This document shows positions 44,617 to 57,600 of a DNA stretch of 64,000 bases, piece after piece. Made by a program: the position numbers and the translations under genes. Source of the DNA: Piscicola geometra (Eukaryota; Annelida; Clitellata; Hirudinida; Piscicolidae); NCBI GenBank assembly GCA_943735955.1, contig OX030968.1:6960662-7024661 (forward strand), written 5' to 3'. Below the pieces are notes generated by a model. It was not told the DNA's origin, did not search any database, and saw nothing but the letters and a program-made list of their open reading frames with translations. Numbering within the stretch: the first letter of the stretch is position 1; each line of letters opens with the position of its first letter.

Positions 44617-44845
44617 TAGAACTGTGCTTTAATCTGCGTTAATAAATTAACGACCATTAAAATTTTTCACCCCGTTAAATGTTTTAACGCCTTTTTAAAT
44701 AAATTAACGCGTTTAACACTTTTAATCCATTTAAGCTCATTCAAATTAAACTCTTATTTGCTGTTTTGGTTACATTTTCAGCAATGTGAACAAACAAACT
44801 AGTTTACTGCCAACAAAAGAATGGGAAAATTGCATTTTCTCAAAA
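44617..44845 (+). mobile_element. hAT-F left-end fragment
   Basis: GTGCTTTAATCTGCGTTAAT, TTAACGACCATTAAAA, TTTGCTGTTTTGGTTACATT and CAGCAATGTGAACAAAC follow the left end of hAT-F copy 2. Confidence 0.7.
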
Positions 44846-45180
44846 AACTTTCCATTTTTTGAAGAAAATGCTCGACATTTGCGCCAGTTTTCAATAGCAT
44901 CGTCTTGACGCTTTCTTCAATTCGTTTCAGACAATAATCAGTCGCGTCTTTAGTTCAGTTGTGACTTTGGTTTGGTAAATCCGTTGCTGCATTTTTCCCT
45001 AAATTTTGAAGTCAACGGGTTCAAGATCTGCATGAACGGAGGTTTCTTGCTTTAACAAGCTAACTGTATAACGCAGCTGTCGCTGAAAGAAGAAGTTACC
45101 TAAAATGTCCTTCATCACAGGCAGTTGTTCTTTTCTCAATAGAAAATCTCTGTAATATTCCCCATTGATTTTAAGTAGAA
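44846..45180 (-). pseudogene. Mariner-like transposase relic
   Basis: The minus strand encodes INGEYYRDFLLRKEQLPVMK, then VSLLKQETSVHADLEPVDFK, then GKMQQRIYQTKV and ELKTRLIIV. This is the order of a mariner transposase C-terminal half: (V/I)N.EYY..FL at its start, the DLNPVDYKIWG block with the third catalytic Asp, and the MQ.RVYQTK block. The region with the second catalytic Asp (FQQD.A..H) is deleted, and stops occur after VDFKI. Inactive. Confidence 0.8.
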
Positions 45181-45480
45181 ACCATCACACCATTTCCACC
45201 CCTACATCATCATCACATCGTTTTCACAGCTACCACTCCACCATTACTCTCAATATCACTGTATCATTACCATCGTCACTATCACACCATTACCCTCACC
45301 CCCAGTATAACATCAACACCACCACTTCAACATCAATTTCATCAACACCACCACTTCTACATCAATTTCATCAACACAACCACACCGTACCAGCACATCG
45401 TTACGCCATTACTACCACAAAACCAATACAGGTCTAATTCACGACTATCAATCCACCTCTCAATCAACTGCACAGCAAAA
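45181..45480. other. CA/TC-rich low-complexity DNA
   Basis: Imperfect CACCAT/CATCAT/ACCAC repeats. The Thr/Ser/His-rich frame here is low-complexity translation and I do not call it a gene. Confidence 0.6.
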
Positions 45481-45489
45481 ACCACCATG

Positions 45490-46168
45490 GAAAAAATGTT
45501 TTTTAATGGATAAAAAATTAAATAATCACTTGCTTAATCTGCTTCAAACTGGCTCTCATCATATTTAGAAAATAGACTTTATCAAGTTAGACTAGGAACA
45601 CACATCTCATCCTCAACCTCTGTTCTTGGACCGCTTCTTTTCACCACATACATCTCACCTATCTCAAATATAGTCAACCAATTCAATATAACCTACCTAA
45701 ATATGCTGATGATATACAACTTCTTCAAATCATCACACCTAATATTCCAACCAAGCTACTAATAACCTCACATCTTGCATACAAACCATGGAAACTTGGT
45801 TCCTCAATAACACCACTAGTTCAGAAATAATAAAACTAGGCACCCTTTTTCAACTAAATAGTTTAAATACCATATCATCTGTCGACATAAATTCAAAAAA
45901 CATCCCCGTCAATAACACTCTTGATAGCAAACTCACTTTCAAAAACCCCATCACATCTATCATCATATCATCTCAAAGCAATCAAACACATACGCCCATT
46001 CATTACTACTGATCTCTCCGCCTCACTTTTCCGATGTCTAATACTAAGTAGACTTGACTACTGTAACTCGCTATTATATAATATCACCAATAAAAAAAAA
46101 ATCGTCTACAATCAGTTTCAAACAAGGATGCTAGAATCACACTCAATTGTGACTACCCAGGCCATCAC
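45490..46168 (+). pseudogene. LINE-L reverse-transcriptase fragment (plus strand)
   Basis: Pieces in several frames: SSTSVLGPLLFTTYISPIS then YADDIQLLQI (RT motifs B' and C with the catalytic Asp pair), then SKTPSHLSSYHLKAIKHIRP and LFRCLILSRLDYCNSLLYNI. This order is that of CR1/L2-type ORF2. Numerous stops. Confidence 0.78.
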
Positions 46169-46174
46169 CTTGTT

Positions 46175-46740
46175 CAGTCATCAATCAATCATATCAATTT
46201 CTATAGCGCTCTTTCCTCAAATTCAAGTGCGCTCGTAAATGAATTTGTTAAACAGATATGTCTTCAGATCCCTACGAAAAAGTAAATATTGATTTAGTAG
46301 TAGTTAAATAAGGAGGTAATGAGTTCCAAATATATGGACCTGAATAATATGATGATAAATAGGAGTACGGCTAACGATTCTAGCTGCATAAATAAAATAG
46401 TTTTAAAGTACTTTCAAGTAAATAATAATAGAGTGAATTACAACAGTCAATTCGCGATAGAGAAAGTGCAGAAACTAACATCTTCAAAGAAGGGTCATCT
46501 AAGTTAGGTAATAATTGTCTAATACGTCTGAGATGAAAATAGCAAGATTTAGTAACAAATAAAATTTGGTTTGATGAGGTTAGTTTTGAGTCAGTAATAA
46601 ATCCTAAGTTACGACTATGATTAGATGGAACAATAGTATGAGAGGAAAAATGGCATGGATAATTAATTAGTTTACCATTTTTATCAAAAAATATTAGTGG
46701 ATTCAATTTTAAAGACATTGAGCTAGACAAGTTTTCAATA
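46175..46740 (-). pseudogene. LINE-L fragment (minus strand)
   Basis: A frame from 46730 reads SSSMSLKLNPLIFFDKNGK, NLGFITDSKLTSSNQI, FHLRRIRQLLPNLDDPSLKM and SALSLSRIDCCNSLYYY. It continues in another frame to FRRDLKTYLLNKF near 46250. The 3' end carries AGCGCTATAGAAATTG and a (TTGA)-rich tail at about 46180-46215. It faces the plus-strand LINE-L fragment tail to tail. Confidence 0.8.
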
Positions 46741-46979
46741 GATAATAGACATAAACACAGTCATGTGTTGAAGATTCGTTCTGACAGTCTTTTCTTCATC
46801 TGCAGAGCTCATCTGTCTTGGGAAGTAGATAGCCAGTAGGTGCTTGCAAGCTGTGCACTGGTGCTCAATTTGAGGCCTTGGCACTTCTTCCTTTTAAAAT
46901 AAGTTTTTATTGTAGTCCGTTAGACAGTAATTGGTTGAAGATTTTAAGTTTACTTTAGTTAAGGGAGTTAAAACCACGC

Positions 46980-47115
46980 AGATCTTTTAAACTCTATAAT
47001 GGTTATAAAAAAAATAAATAATAAACATTTATATAAAAAAACATTAAAAAAACAAAAAAAACAAAACAAAAAAACACAAAAAAACAAGCAAACAAACAAA
47101 ACAAAACAAAACATA
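46980..47115. repeat. A-rich (AAAC)n-type tract
   Basis: Imperfect AAAACAAAAC and AAACAAAC repeats. Confidence 0.85.
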
Positions 47116-47269
47116 TATATCTAATACCACTTATTATATAAAAAATATATATATTTATGTTTATGTATATAAATTATTTTGAACTATTATGTCATAGTCG
47201 CACTTATAGTTCTAATTGGAAGCTGGTACACCCAAAATAACAAAATCGAATATTTAAGCTTAAGTCTCA

Positions 47270-47995
47270 GCGTTTTCAAGTAAAAGAAATCATTAGATAG
47301 CTTAATTTACTTATATTTTACGATAATAATATAATATTATAAATATAATAAAAATATTATTTGTGCCACCCACAAAACCCTGGGCTGGAGCAGTGGCATG
47401 AATAAAGTTCTGCAATTGGTTGAAACGGATATAAGGATATATCAGGTTTTACAAAGTTTTATGGTGGAAAGAAACTTTTATAGAAAATATAAAAGTGTAG
47501 TTGGACATGCACTCGACATGTGTCTTCAGCTGGTGGCTTCTGAGCTCAGCCATACTCTTAAACCGATTCAATGAGTCTTTTCAATGAGTAAACAAAAACA
47601 ACAAATTCGGGTTTTTCCGAAGCAACAACAAATCTTATTCACCTATAATGATCTCACTGAGTTCTCAAGCCAGTACCCACAGATTAACCTGTCTAGTCAG
47701 AGATGCTGTGAAACCTCAAGTTGTTCTGGTGGTGTTTTTCGGCTTGGATGTGTAGTAAAGTTAAGTTAATTTTCATCTCTTCTCAAGACGGTTTAGATAG
47801 GCAAAAGAGAAACTAGGACATTTATATAGAAGCCTTACCTATGAAGTACCCAATCAGTGAGCAGGCTTCTGAAATCGATAATGTTCTTGTTCACAACTTA
47901 AGAAACTTGAATGCAGTCAGTAGATTTATCATCCTATAAAAGATCCAGCAGCCTAGAGATGGACAGATCCCGTCTTTTGAAGGCTTCAAAGCAAC
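47270..47995 (+). repeat. Dispersed repeat R-A, copy 3 (uninterrupted)
   Basis: The longest copy. AAGAAATCATTAGATAG, ATTATTTGTGCCACCCACA, CCCTGGGCTGGAGCAGTGG, CATGAATAAAGTTCTGCAAT, GCTGGTGGCTTCTGAGCTC, CTGTCTAGTCAGAGATG, CAATCAGTGAGCAGGCTTC and AGCCTAGAGATGGACAGATC occur in order. It provides the empty site for FB1. Frames differ from copy 1, so there is no sign of a conserved protein. Confidence 0.8.
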
Positions 47996-47999
47996 GGGT

Positions 48000-49165
48000 C
48001 AAACAAAAAAACAGTTGTAACTAAACTAGAGTAAAGAAAAAGAAACTAAGTTTTTTTAAAGTAAAAAATACTGGTTTATAGAAAGCAGCGAAAAATATTT
48101 AAACTTTTATGAACCAGAGTACATTTGTACACTTTGGAACATCTGTAACATGGCATTGCGTCTGTCAGGATGTGAGTAATATAGAATAAAAGATATAAAA
48201 AATTAAAAAAACATCTCTCATTTTGTGTGTTTTTTTTCAATTGCGGGTGGGGGAGGGGTTATTTTTGACACAAAAAATTAATTTTCGTGTCAAACTTCTC
48301 GTATTGTTAGTTTTAATAATTTTGTGGTCTTTTGAAATTTTGAAATCAATGATTGTGCCCTACTTAGAGTTTGAAATGAAGTTTTTTATTTTTATAAATC
48401 TAACAAATTTGTCGTTCATTTTATGTCTCCAACTGAATTCGCAGTCACAAAATACTCGAGCTGGACATAAAGGTTGATGAAGAGACGGATGTTTGAGAAA
48501 GGAATATTTTAGAAGGTTTACAATCAGAGAAAGGTATAGGAGAAAAGAAGAAAAATGGGTTTGATATTGTGTCGTAGTACAGTCCTCTTTTGAACTACTT
48601 CAACTTGGCACTTCAATTTCGATTTCATAATGACGCTGGCAGGGGTCAAAAGTGGAAGCTTCGTGAAATTGCATTCTAACTTTGATTGTAAATAGCTTGT
48701 GGTAAAATATTTAGTGGAAACTAGTTGAATGGAAAAAGGAGAAAAAATTAAAAATAAGTAAGCATCCAATGTGGTCTTGAAAGGCAGTCGCGAAAATATC
48801 TAAAAATTGAATTTTTAAACACTATAAAAAAAATATATATATAAATATATAATTTTGTTAAGCAGATGAAATATAAAATCGAAAAGAATAAGAGACATGA
48901 ATTGGGGAAGCCTTTTGATTTTGGAGAAGATATAAATAAAAGCTCCAATAAATTTCGAATCATTAAGAAATGTTAACTGCAACAAATTCAGTAGCAGCAT
49001 CACAAAAGCAACAACAGTGTAAAAAAAATTTAGAAAAAAGCTTTTTGAAAAATAAAAACAATGTGAAAAACGACACAGAAAAACAAAGAAGAACCTGGAA
49101 GTTAATCTTGAATGAAGAATAAATTCTCCACTTCACCAATGCGTACTTTCGGGAAGACTGGAATG
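48000..49165. other. AT-rich unassigned DNA
   Basis: A SINE-2-like tail motif (TGTAACATGGCATTGCGTCT followed by GTCAGGA and an A-rich end) lies at about 48140-48210. Otherwise no features. Short Phe/Leu-rich frames are not supported as genes. Confidence 0.45.
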
Positions 49166-49167
49166 TA

Positions 49168-49214
49168 ACTGATGATGAAGATGATGATGATGCTGCTGCT
49201 GCTGCTGCTGATGA

Positions 49215-49246
<32 letters not shown>

Positions 49247-49450
49247 TTGCTGCTGATGATAATGATGATGAAGATGATGATGATGATAATGATAATGATG
49301 ATAAAGATGATGATGATGATAATGATGATGATGATAATGATGATGATGATAATGATGATGATGATAATGATGACGATGATAATGATGATGATGATAATGA
49401 TGATAATGATGATGATGATAATGATGATGATGATGGCAATGAATGTGATG
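49168..49450. repeat. (GAT)n/(GCT)n trinucleotide tract
   Basis: Mixed GATGAT, GCTGCTGCT and GATAAT trinucleotides, with more GATGAT near 49660-49740. All six frames stay fairly open because of this, giving a 261-codon Ser-rich minus-strand frame (49748-48963) and a Met-rich plus-strand frame. Neither has a domain. Confidence 0.9.
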
Positions 49451-49924
49451 AGAGTAGCAGTGGTTGTGCCGACGATGAAATGATTAGTACGACTGAAATG
49501 ATGATGGTTGTGATGAGTTTGTTGGGAGGATGAGGAAGAAACATCAGTAGTGCTGATGCTAATGTCTGGAAGGTTGCTGATGATGAGGATGCTTGCAGCA
49601 AAATCAGCAAAGAGGGAAAATTTGAAGAAAGTGTCACGACCAATTTCCTAAAAGCTGAAAACGATGATGTTGACGATGGTGAGGATGATGAAGATGATGA
49701 TGATGAAGAAGAAGATGGTGATAATGATGATGATGATGACAGCTTCATGTCTCTCTCAATAGTGAGCTTGGAGCTAAGACTTCCTAGCGTTCTTGTTTAG
49801 TTTCTTCAACTATGCTTTTCAGTGATAAACCTTTGGAGTTTTTTTTCATGATCGATTTATTGTTCAATATTTCAATTGTGAAATAGATTTATTAAATTCT
49901 ATTTTGTATCTCAAGAGCTTTATA

Positions 49925-52475
49925 GAATGGATGGATGTATGGATAAAAATTGAATGGATAGATGGGTGAATGAATGGGTGGATGAATGGATGGATGAATT
50001 AATGAATGGTGAATGGATGGATGAATGGATGGATGAATTAATGAATGGATGAATGGATGAATGAATGGATGGATGAATGAATATATGAATGGATATAAAA
50101 TTGAATGGATGGATGGGTGGATAAATGGATGAATGAATGGATGAATTGATGGATGGATAAATGGATGGATGAATGGATGGATGAATGAATGGATGAATGG
50201 ATGGATGAATGGATGGATGAATGGATGGATGAATGGATGGATGAATGGATGGATGAATGGATGGATGGATGAATGGATGGATGAATGGATGGATGAATGG
50301 ATGGATGAATGGATGGATGAATGGATGGATGAATGAATGGATGAATGGATGGATGAATGGATGGATGAATGGATGGATGGATGAATGGATAGATGAATGG
50401 ATGGATGAATGAAAGAATGAATAAATGGATGAATGAATAAATGGGTGAATGAATGAAAAGAGGAAAAAATATATGAATGAAAAGATGGATGAATAGATGG
50501 ATGAATAGTTAATTAAATGAATGGATTAATGAATGACTGAATGAATGAATAACTGAATGAATGATTGAATCAATGACTGAATGAATGATTGAATGAATGA
50601 ATGGATGGATGAATGGATGGATGAATGGATGGATGAATAAATGGATGAATGGATGGATGAATGAATGGATGAATGGATGGATGAATGGATGGATGAATGG
50701 ATGGATGAATGGATGGATGAATGGATGGATGAATGGATGGATGAATGGATGGATGGATGAATGGATGGATGAAGGGATAAATTGATAATTATATGAATGG
50801 ATGAATAAATAAATGAATGAAAGAATGAATGGATGGTTGAATAGATGGATGAATAGATGGATGGATGAATGGATAATTTAGTGAATGGATGAATGAATGA
50901 ATGGATGAATGGATAATTAAATGAATGGATGAATGAATAAATGGATGAATGAATAAATGGATGAATGAATCAATGTAGAAATTTATGAATGGATAGATGA
51001 ATGGGTAGATGGATGAATTGATGGAGGAATGAATCAATGTAGAGATTTATGAATGGATAGATGAATGGATAGATGGATGAATTGATGGATGAATGGGTGG
51101 ACGAATAGATGGATGAATGGATGGATGAATGGATGGATGAATGGATGGATGAATGGATGGATGAATGGATGGATGAATGGATGGATGAATGGATGGATGA
51201 ATGGATGGATGAATGGATGGATGAATGGATGGATGAATGGATGGATGAATACATGGATGAATGGATGGATGAATGGATGGATGAATAGATGGATGAATGG
51301 ATGGATGAATGGATGGATGAATGGATGGATGGATGAATGGTTGGATGAATGGATGGATGAATGGATGGATGAATGGATAATTAAATGAATGGATGAATGA
51401 ATACATGGATGAATGAATGGATGAATGGATGGATAAATGGATGGATGAATGAATGGATGAATGGATGGATGAATGGATGGATGAATGGATGGATGAATGG
51501 ATGGATGAATGGATGGATGAATAGATGGATGAATGGATGGATGAATGGATGGATGAATGGATGGATGAATGGATGGATGAATACATGGATGAATGGATGG
51601 ATGAATGGATGAATGAATGGATGGATGAATGGATGGATGAATGGATGGATGAATGGATGGATGAATGGATGGATGAATGGATAGATGGATGAATGGTTAG
51701 ATGAATGGATGGATGAATGGATGGATGAATGGATGGATGAATGGATGGATGAATGGATGGATGAATGGATGGATGAATGGATGGATGAATGGATGGATGA
51801 ATGGATGGATGAATGAATGGATGAATGGATGGATGAATGGATGGATGAATGGATGGATGAATGGATGGATGAATGGATAATTAAATGAATGGATGAATGA
51901 ATACATGGATGAATGAATGGATGAATGGATGGATGAATGGATGGATGAATGGATGGATGAATGGATGGATGAATGGATGGATGAATGGATGGATGAATGG
52001 ATGGATGAATGGATGGATGAATGGATGGATGAATGGATGGATGAATGGATGGATGAATGGATGGATGAATGGATGGATGAATGAATGGATGAATGAATGG
52101 ATGAATGGATGGATGAATGGATGGATGAATGGATGGATGAATGGATGGATGAATGGATGGATGAATGGATGGATGAATGGATGGATGAATGGATGGATGA
52201 ATGGATGGATGAATGGATAATTAAATGAATGGATGAATGAATACATGGATGAATGGATGGATGAATGGATGGATAAATGGATGGATGAATAGATGGGTGA
52301 ATGGATGGATGGATGAATTGATGGATGAATGGATGGATGAATGGATGGATGAATTGATGGAAGAAAGGATGGATGAATAGATGGATGAATGGATGAATGA
52401 ATGGGTGAATGAATGAATGGATAGATGATTGGATGGATGAATGGATGGATAGATGATTGGATGGATGAAAGGATG
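49925..52475. repeat. 2.5-kb 12-bp satellite (GGATGGATGAAT)n with higher-order structure
   Basis: About 200 units of GGATGGATGAAT with GAATGAAT and GGATAATTAA variants. Neither strand contains stop codons in several frames for long stretches, producing MNGW-type and SIHP-type frames up to 266 codons. A diagnostic block with GGATAATTAAATGAATGGAT and GAATACATGGATGAATG recurs at about 51371, 51871 and 52212 (less exactly at about 50900), showing higher-order repeats of about 500 and 340 bp. Confidence 0.97.
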
Positions 52476-52499
52476 CATAATTCAATTTGAAAAACACCT

Positions 52500-53175
52500 A
52501 TTATTGAAAAAAAAAGTTTTTTTATACACAAAATTAATTACATTTTTTACATTTAACATTTAATTTTTATGAAGTTGCAAAAACAATTTTAGCATTGAAA
52601 ATTCAATATCGTTTGTTAAAGATATTTCCGATGTGTATGTGTATCATAGTTTGAGATGTTAGTATATTAATTTTTTAGTTTTAATGAAGAATACTCATAA
52701 AGTTCCAAAATTCTTTTACTTAAATTTGTATGACAATGCGTATGAGCAGGTTGTTGAAATATCATAAAATCGAAAAATATTTAGACACAACTGTACGAAA
52801 AAATTTACTTTTTTGCTTAAATAGACTTTTCAAGATATGTTCTTATAAAATTTCAAATGAGAAACAAAAATATATTTTAAAATAAATAAATTTCTTAATC
52901 TCACCAGTAAGGCAGGAAACAAACGAAAACTTGAAGCTATAAATTTTCATAATTTGTTTTGCAAACCAAGTGTCTCATAATTGTGGCAACTACCATTTTT
53001 AACAGCGTGTAATAACGAATTACTGCTGGGAAGAGGAGGTGATGCTTTCATTTATGCGTCGACTCAAAGTGTTTTTCTTATGTGTGGGTAGTTAAATCCT
53101 TTGGAGGCGTGCAGCGAACCTTTTTTCAGCCCGACTACTACACTCCCCCTCCCCCCCCCCCCCCCCGCAGTACGC
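52500..53175. other. Unassigned AT-rich DNA with a poly-C run
   Basis: No coding or repeat motif until a run of about 13 C at 53154-53166. Confidence 0.45.
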
Positions 53176-54206
53176 TCAAAACAGATATTTTTATTTCGGC
53201 TGAAACCGAAATTAGGCCAAAATTAAAAACCCATTTTCGGCCGAAACCGAAATTAGGCCGAAATTAAAATCACATTTTCGGCCGAAACCGAAGCCGAAAC
53301 CGAAAAATTTTCCAACTTTTATTAAAATTGAAAAAATAGTATTTAACGATGACAATGCCAGTTTAATAAGTAAATCCAAACAAGCGTATATTTTAAGCCA
53401 AAAAATAAAATTTGTTGTTGTTGACAGGCTTTGCTTTGGTCAGACTGACATTTTGTAAAAAACTTTCAAATAGGATTCAACGACATTCTCACAATTTATT
53501 TTTGATTTAATTAATCGAAGCCAAATCTTTTCGTTTTTTCGACTTATATATAGTGTTTTTCAAAGAATGGATATCTAGAATTCCACATGCTTGTATATGT
53601 TATTCGAACAATCAGTCTTATGTCACCAATAAATCAATTAACCACCATATCTCAAAGATATCTAATAGAGATGAGAATCGAACCCAAACTTAATAATTCG
53701 AGTTCGATTGAAGATATAAAAATACTTACTTTTGACAATAACATTTTTGTAAAAAAATGTTTCAAGAAATAGAATTTTCCATAAAAAAGTTTTGTTAAAT
53801 ATCATCATTGAATGTATGCCAAATTACTTAAATTTCAAATACATGATTGTTGTTCCAGATGCTTGTATATGTTATTCGAATAATTAGTTTGATGACACCT
53901 ATAAATCAATCAACCACGATAACTAATAGATATCTAACAGAGAATCGAACTTAATAGTTCGATTGAAGATGAGATAAACTGCATAAATAAATAAATAAAA
54001 ATTTCGGTTTTTCGGTAAATATGAGATCCATTTCGGCCGAAACCGAAATTGAGCCAAAATTACAAAATTATTTTCGGTCGAAAACGAAAAATTGCCGAAA
54101 TTGTAAAATTAGATTCGGCCAAAACCGAAAAATTGCCGAAACTAAGAAAATTGACAATTTCGGCGCCGAAACCGTAACCGAACCGAATTTCTGTCGGTCT
54201 CTACAT
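53176..54206. mobile_element. hAT-G relic with CGGCCGAAACCG iterons
   Basis: Both sides carry multiple TTTCGGCCGAAACCGAAATT-type units (left 53195-53310, right 54002-54190). The right end reads CCGAATTTCTGTCGGTCTC and is followed by TACATA; inverted, TAGAGACCGACAGAAATTCG is a hAT-type terminus similar to TAGAGGTCGGAC of hAT-D. The corresponding left terminus is not found, so the left end is probably truncated. No transposase is seen. The interior contains a direct duplication (53587-53725 and 53859-53975). Confidence 0.65.
53587..53975 (+). repeat. Direct duplication inside hAT-G
   Basis: TGCTTGTATATGTTATTCGA, AAATCAAT(T/C)AACCAC, GATATCTAA and TTCGATTGAAGAT occur in the same order in two copies about 270 bp apart. 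Confidence 0.8.
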
Positions 54207-54307
54207 ATTATTAAAATAGTTTTTTTATTATTTAATTTATATAATTTATTTTCTTATTATTATTGCTGTTATTATTATAATTTTGTTTTTTCTTATTATT
54301 ATTTTGT

Positions 54308-54568
<261 letters not shown>

Positions 54569-54684
54569 CCAGTCTCTCCTACTGTGACTGTTGCCCTGGT
54601 CTCCCTTACTGTAACTGTTGCCCCAGTAGATAATAAATGCAAAACACAAAATGAGTTATGAGTTCTCATGGTCGTGATCAAGTT

Positions 54685-57600
54685 GATACAATACAATACA
54701 ATACAATGACGAGTATTATTAACGTGGCGTAAACCCGGACGGGCTTCGAGACCACTTGGTTATGGAAAATTTGATAATAATATTAATGATAGATGAATAA
54801 ATGGAAAGTATAGGAAAAGTAAGTTATTGAAATTTAACAATAAAATCATATATATATATATATACATACATATGCACATATATAAACACATATATATACA
54901 TATTTTTACTTTTTTTTTAAATAGACAAAATAATTTTTTTTTTTAAAGATTGAAAGTGAAATGATAACAATAAATTTAAGAAAATTTAAGAAAATATTTT
55001 ACAATTATTATTGACCATTAGTATAAATATAAAAAAGAATGAAATTAGGAAGCAAGAAATTGATTGATGAAAAATGAGCAGTAAATTTGTAAGTTATTGT
55101 TATCGGTCGAACAAGTACGTTTTCAGGGAACGGCTGAATGTCGCGGTCGAGCTCGGGGATTTGAGTCTATTGGGAAGACTATTCCAAAGAGTCGGCGCCA
55201 CAACAAAAAAGCGTCTTGCACCTGCATACTTGAGTTTGTAGCTCTGTGGAACTACATCTCTTGACCTAGCAGACCTGAGTCTTTCTCTCTGGGGAAGACT
55301 TGCTCTCATGACAATGCTACTCGACAAATAATCTGGGCACTCATTAGACAGACACTTGTGCATTAACAAGATGTTTTTGTACTCAATTCTATTTTCAACA
55401 CGAAGCCAGTGAAGCTCCTTGAGAACATATGTGATCATACTTTCTAGCACCTGTTATGAGCCTAGCTGTGGTGTTGATTCTAGACTGAATTTTCTGCAGC
55501 TGCGTCATTGGCAACCCAGTAAGAATGATATTGCCATAGTCAATTCGACAGAGAACCAAAGCAGAAGCCAATGTTCTCAGTAAGTCCTTGGTCAATAACT
55601 ATCTTATGGATCGTATTTGGCGTAAAGAAGCAAAGCAGATTTGAGTCATCTTGTTGATGTGTGTCGTCATGGTGAGGTCTTGGTCGAGATAAACTCCTAG
55701 GTTTCTGACACTTTCAGAAGGAATTATCTCGTTCTAACAAATGCGAACTGGATCTTTGGGAGTGTGAGTAGAGTTTCGACGGGATGAGAGCCAGATAACT
55801 TCAGTTTTGCTGGAGTTAAGTTTCAGTTGATTGGCACCCATCTAAGCAGCAATTTCATCAATGCATGATGACACCCTTTCTTGCAGGTCAACCTGATGAT
55901 TTTTAATGCAATGACCGTAAATCTGGGTGTCATCAGCGTACTGATGAAAAGCGAGCTCATGTCTAGCTGCTATTCTTTCCAAATCTCCAGTGTACAAAAA
56001 GAACAGTAAAGGACCAAGGACTGAACCTTGGGGGACTCCTACAGCGGAAACCGACATTGTCGATTTTGTCCCACTACAGCGGATGTCAAAACATCTGTCA
56101 TTTAAGTAGTCCCTAAACCATTCTAACGCAGAGTCAGAGAAACCATAGGAGATGTGCAGTCTTCGGAGCAGTGTAGCATGATCTACCAGATCGAAAGCTG
56201 CTGATAGATCTAGCAACACTAACAATGTAAGCTTACCGTCATCTGCTGCCCTAACGATGTCTGAAAAGACTTTGGTTATGGCAGTTTCTGTCGAATGATG
56301 ACGACGGTAGGCTGACTGCAAGGGAGGCAAAAGATAAAATTCTGCGAGGTAGTTGACTACTCTGTGGAGAACTAATCTTTCCATGAGTTTGGACAACACC
56401 CTCAAGTTTGAAATAGGCCTGTACGACGAAGTTTCAGTGAGTTTAAGACTTGGCTTCTTGAGCAGTGGCGTGATGTAGGCCGACTTGAAGGACTTCGGAA
56501 CCCTGCCTGCCGAAAAAAACCTGTTGAATAAGCTCACTAAAAAAGGAGCAATTATTCCAGATATCTCCTTCAACAGCCATGTAGGAACCGGGTCATTCGA
56601 GCACTGCTTATTCGGAAGCCCTTGAATAGCCCTAACTACTTCTTCTTCGTCGACTATGCTGAACCTATTCAAACTGAGCCCGTGCTCGCAGAATGAAAAT
56701 GTTGGGTCATCTTGGGCATTGATTGACCTTCTCGCCGACGCAACTTTCTCTGTGAGGTGTGCGTGATAGTCATCAGCACTGATGCCTGAGACTGACGACG
56801 TCTTACTTCTGCCCGCGATGCTATTGATGAGTTTCCAGGTGTCAGCTGGCTTCCCTTTGGACTGAGATAGCTTCAAGTTCCAGAACTGCTCTCGCTTGCG
56901 TCTGCACAGACTCTTGTAAACTTTCAACTGCTTGACCCAGGCAGTACGTGCTTGCTCATTTTTTGACTTACTGTAGCTTCTCTCGAGACTTCTCTTAAGG
57001 CGTTTAGAGGCACGACACTCATGGTCAAACCAAGGGTCCGAAGGCCTCTGGTGCATTCTAACAGTATTAAGAGGAATCAACTTATCGAGAATGCTAGTCA
57101 AAGTGGAGCTGTAGAGGTCAGCAGCTGAATCTACATCAAGGTCAGTGCTAGACGAGAGTGGAGACAGTCGAACCTGTTGAGCAAACTCTGTTCTATCCAA
57201 GAGTTTCCAGCGTCTACTAGAATTTTTTTTGTACACAGAAGAAGGTTTGGCCAGTTGACACTTCCAGACCAACAGTTTGTGGTCAGAGAAGCCTACCTCA
57301 ATGCAGTCTACATCAAGACTCTTTCTCGAGGCAACAACATCAAGCCACCCTCCCTGACTATGGGTTGGTTGGTTGACTGATGACTGGAAACCATGAGAGC
57401 TCAGGATATTCTGAAACGTCTGAGTATCATTATCACTTGGATTTTCAAGGTGGAAGTTGAAATCTCCCAGGATTAATACTTCTTCACTGTATGTGGCCAA
57501 GGTGCTCATGATTTCATTGAAATCCTTGAAGAACACGCTAGAAGCATAACCTGTTCGATAAACAACCAAACCAATGACCGCCCTTGAACCAGAAGTGATT

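Noticed and set aside
45165..45437. 90-codon Thr/Ser/His-rich frame
   Set aside because: CA/TC low-complexity DNA without domain or splice context.
48963..49748. 261-codon Ser-rich minus-strand open frame
   Set aside because: It is the translation of GAT/GCT trinucleotide repeats; no domain, and the start and end fall in low-complexity DNA.
51697..52497. 266-codon SIHP/FIHP-repeat frame and MNGW frames on the other strand
   Set aside because: Produced by a 12-bp satellite that has no stop codons; no non-repeat flanking coding sequence.
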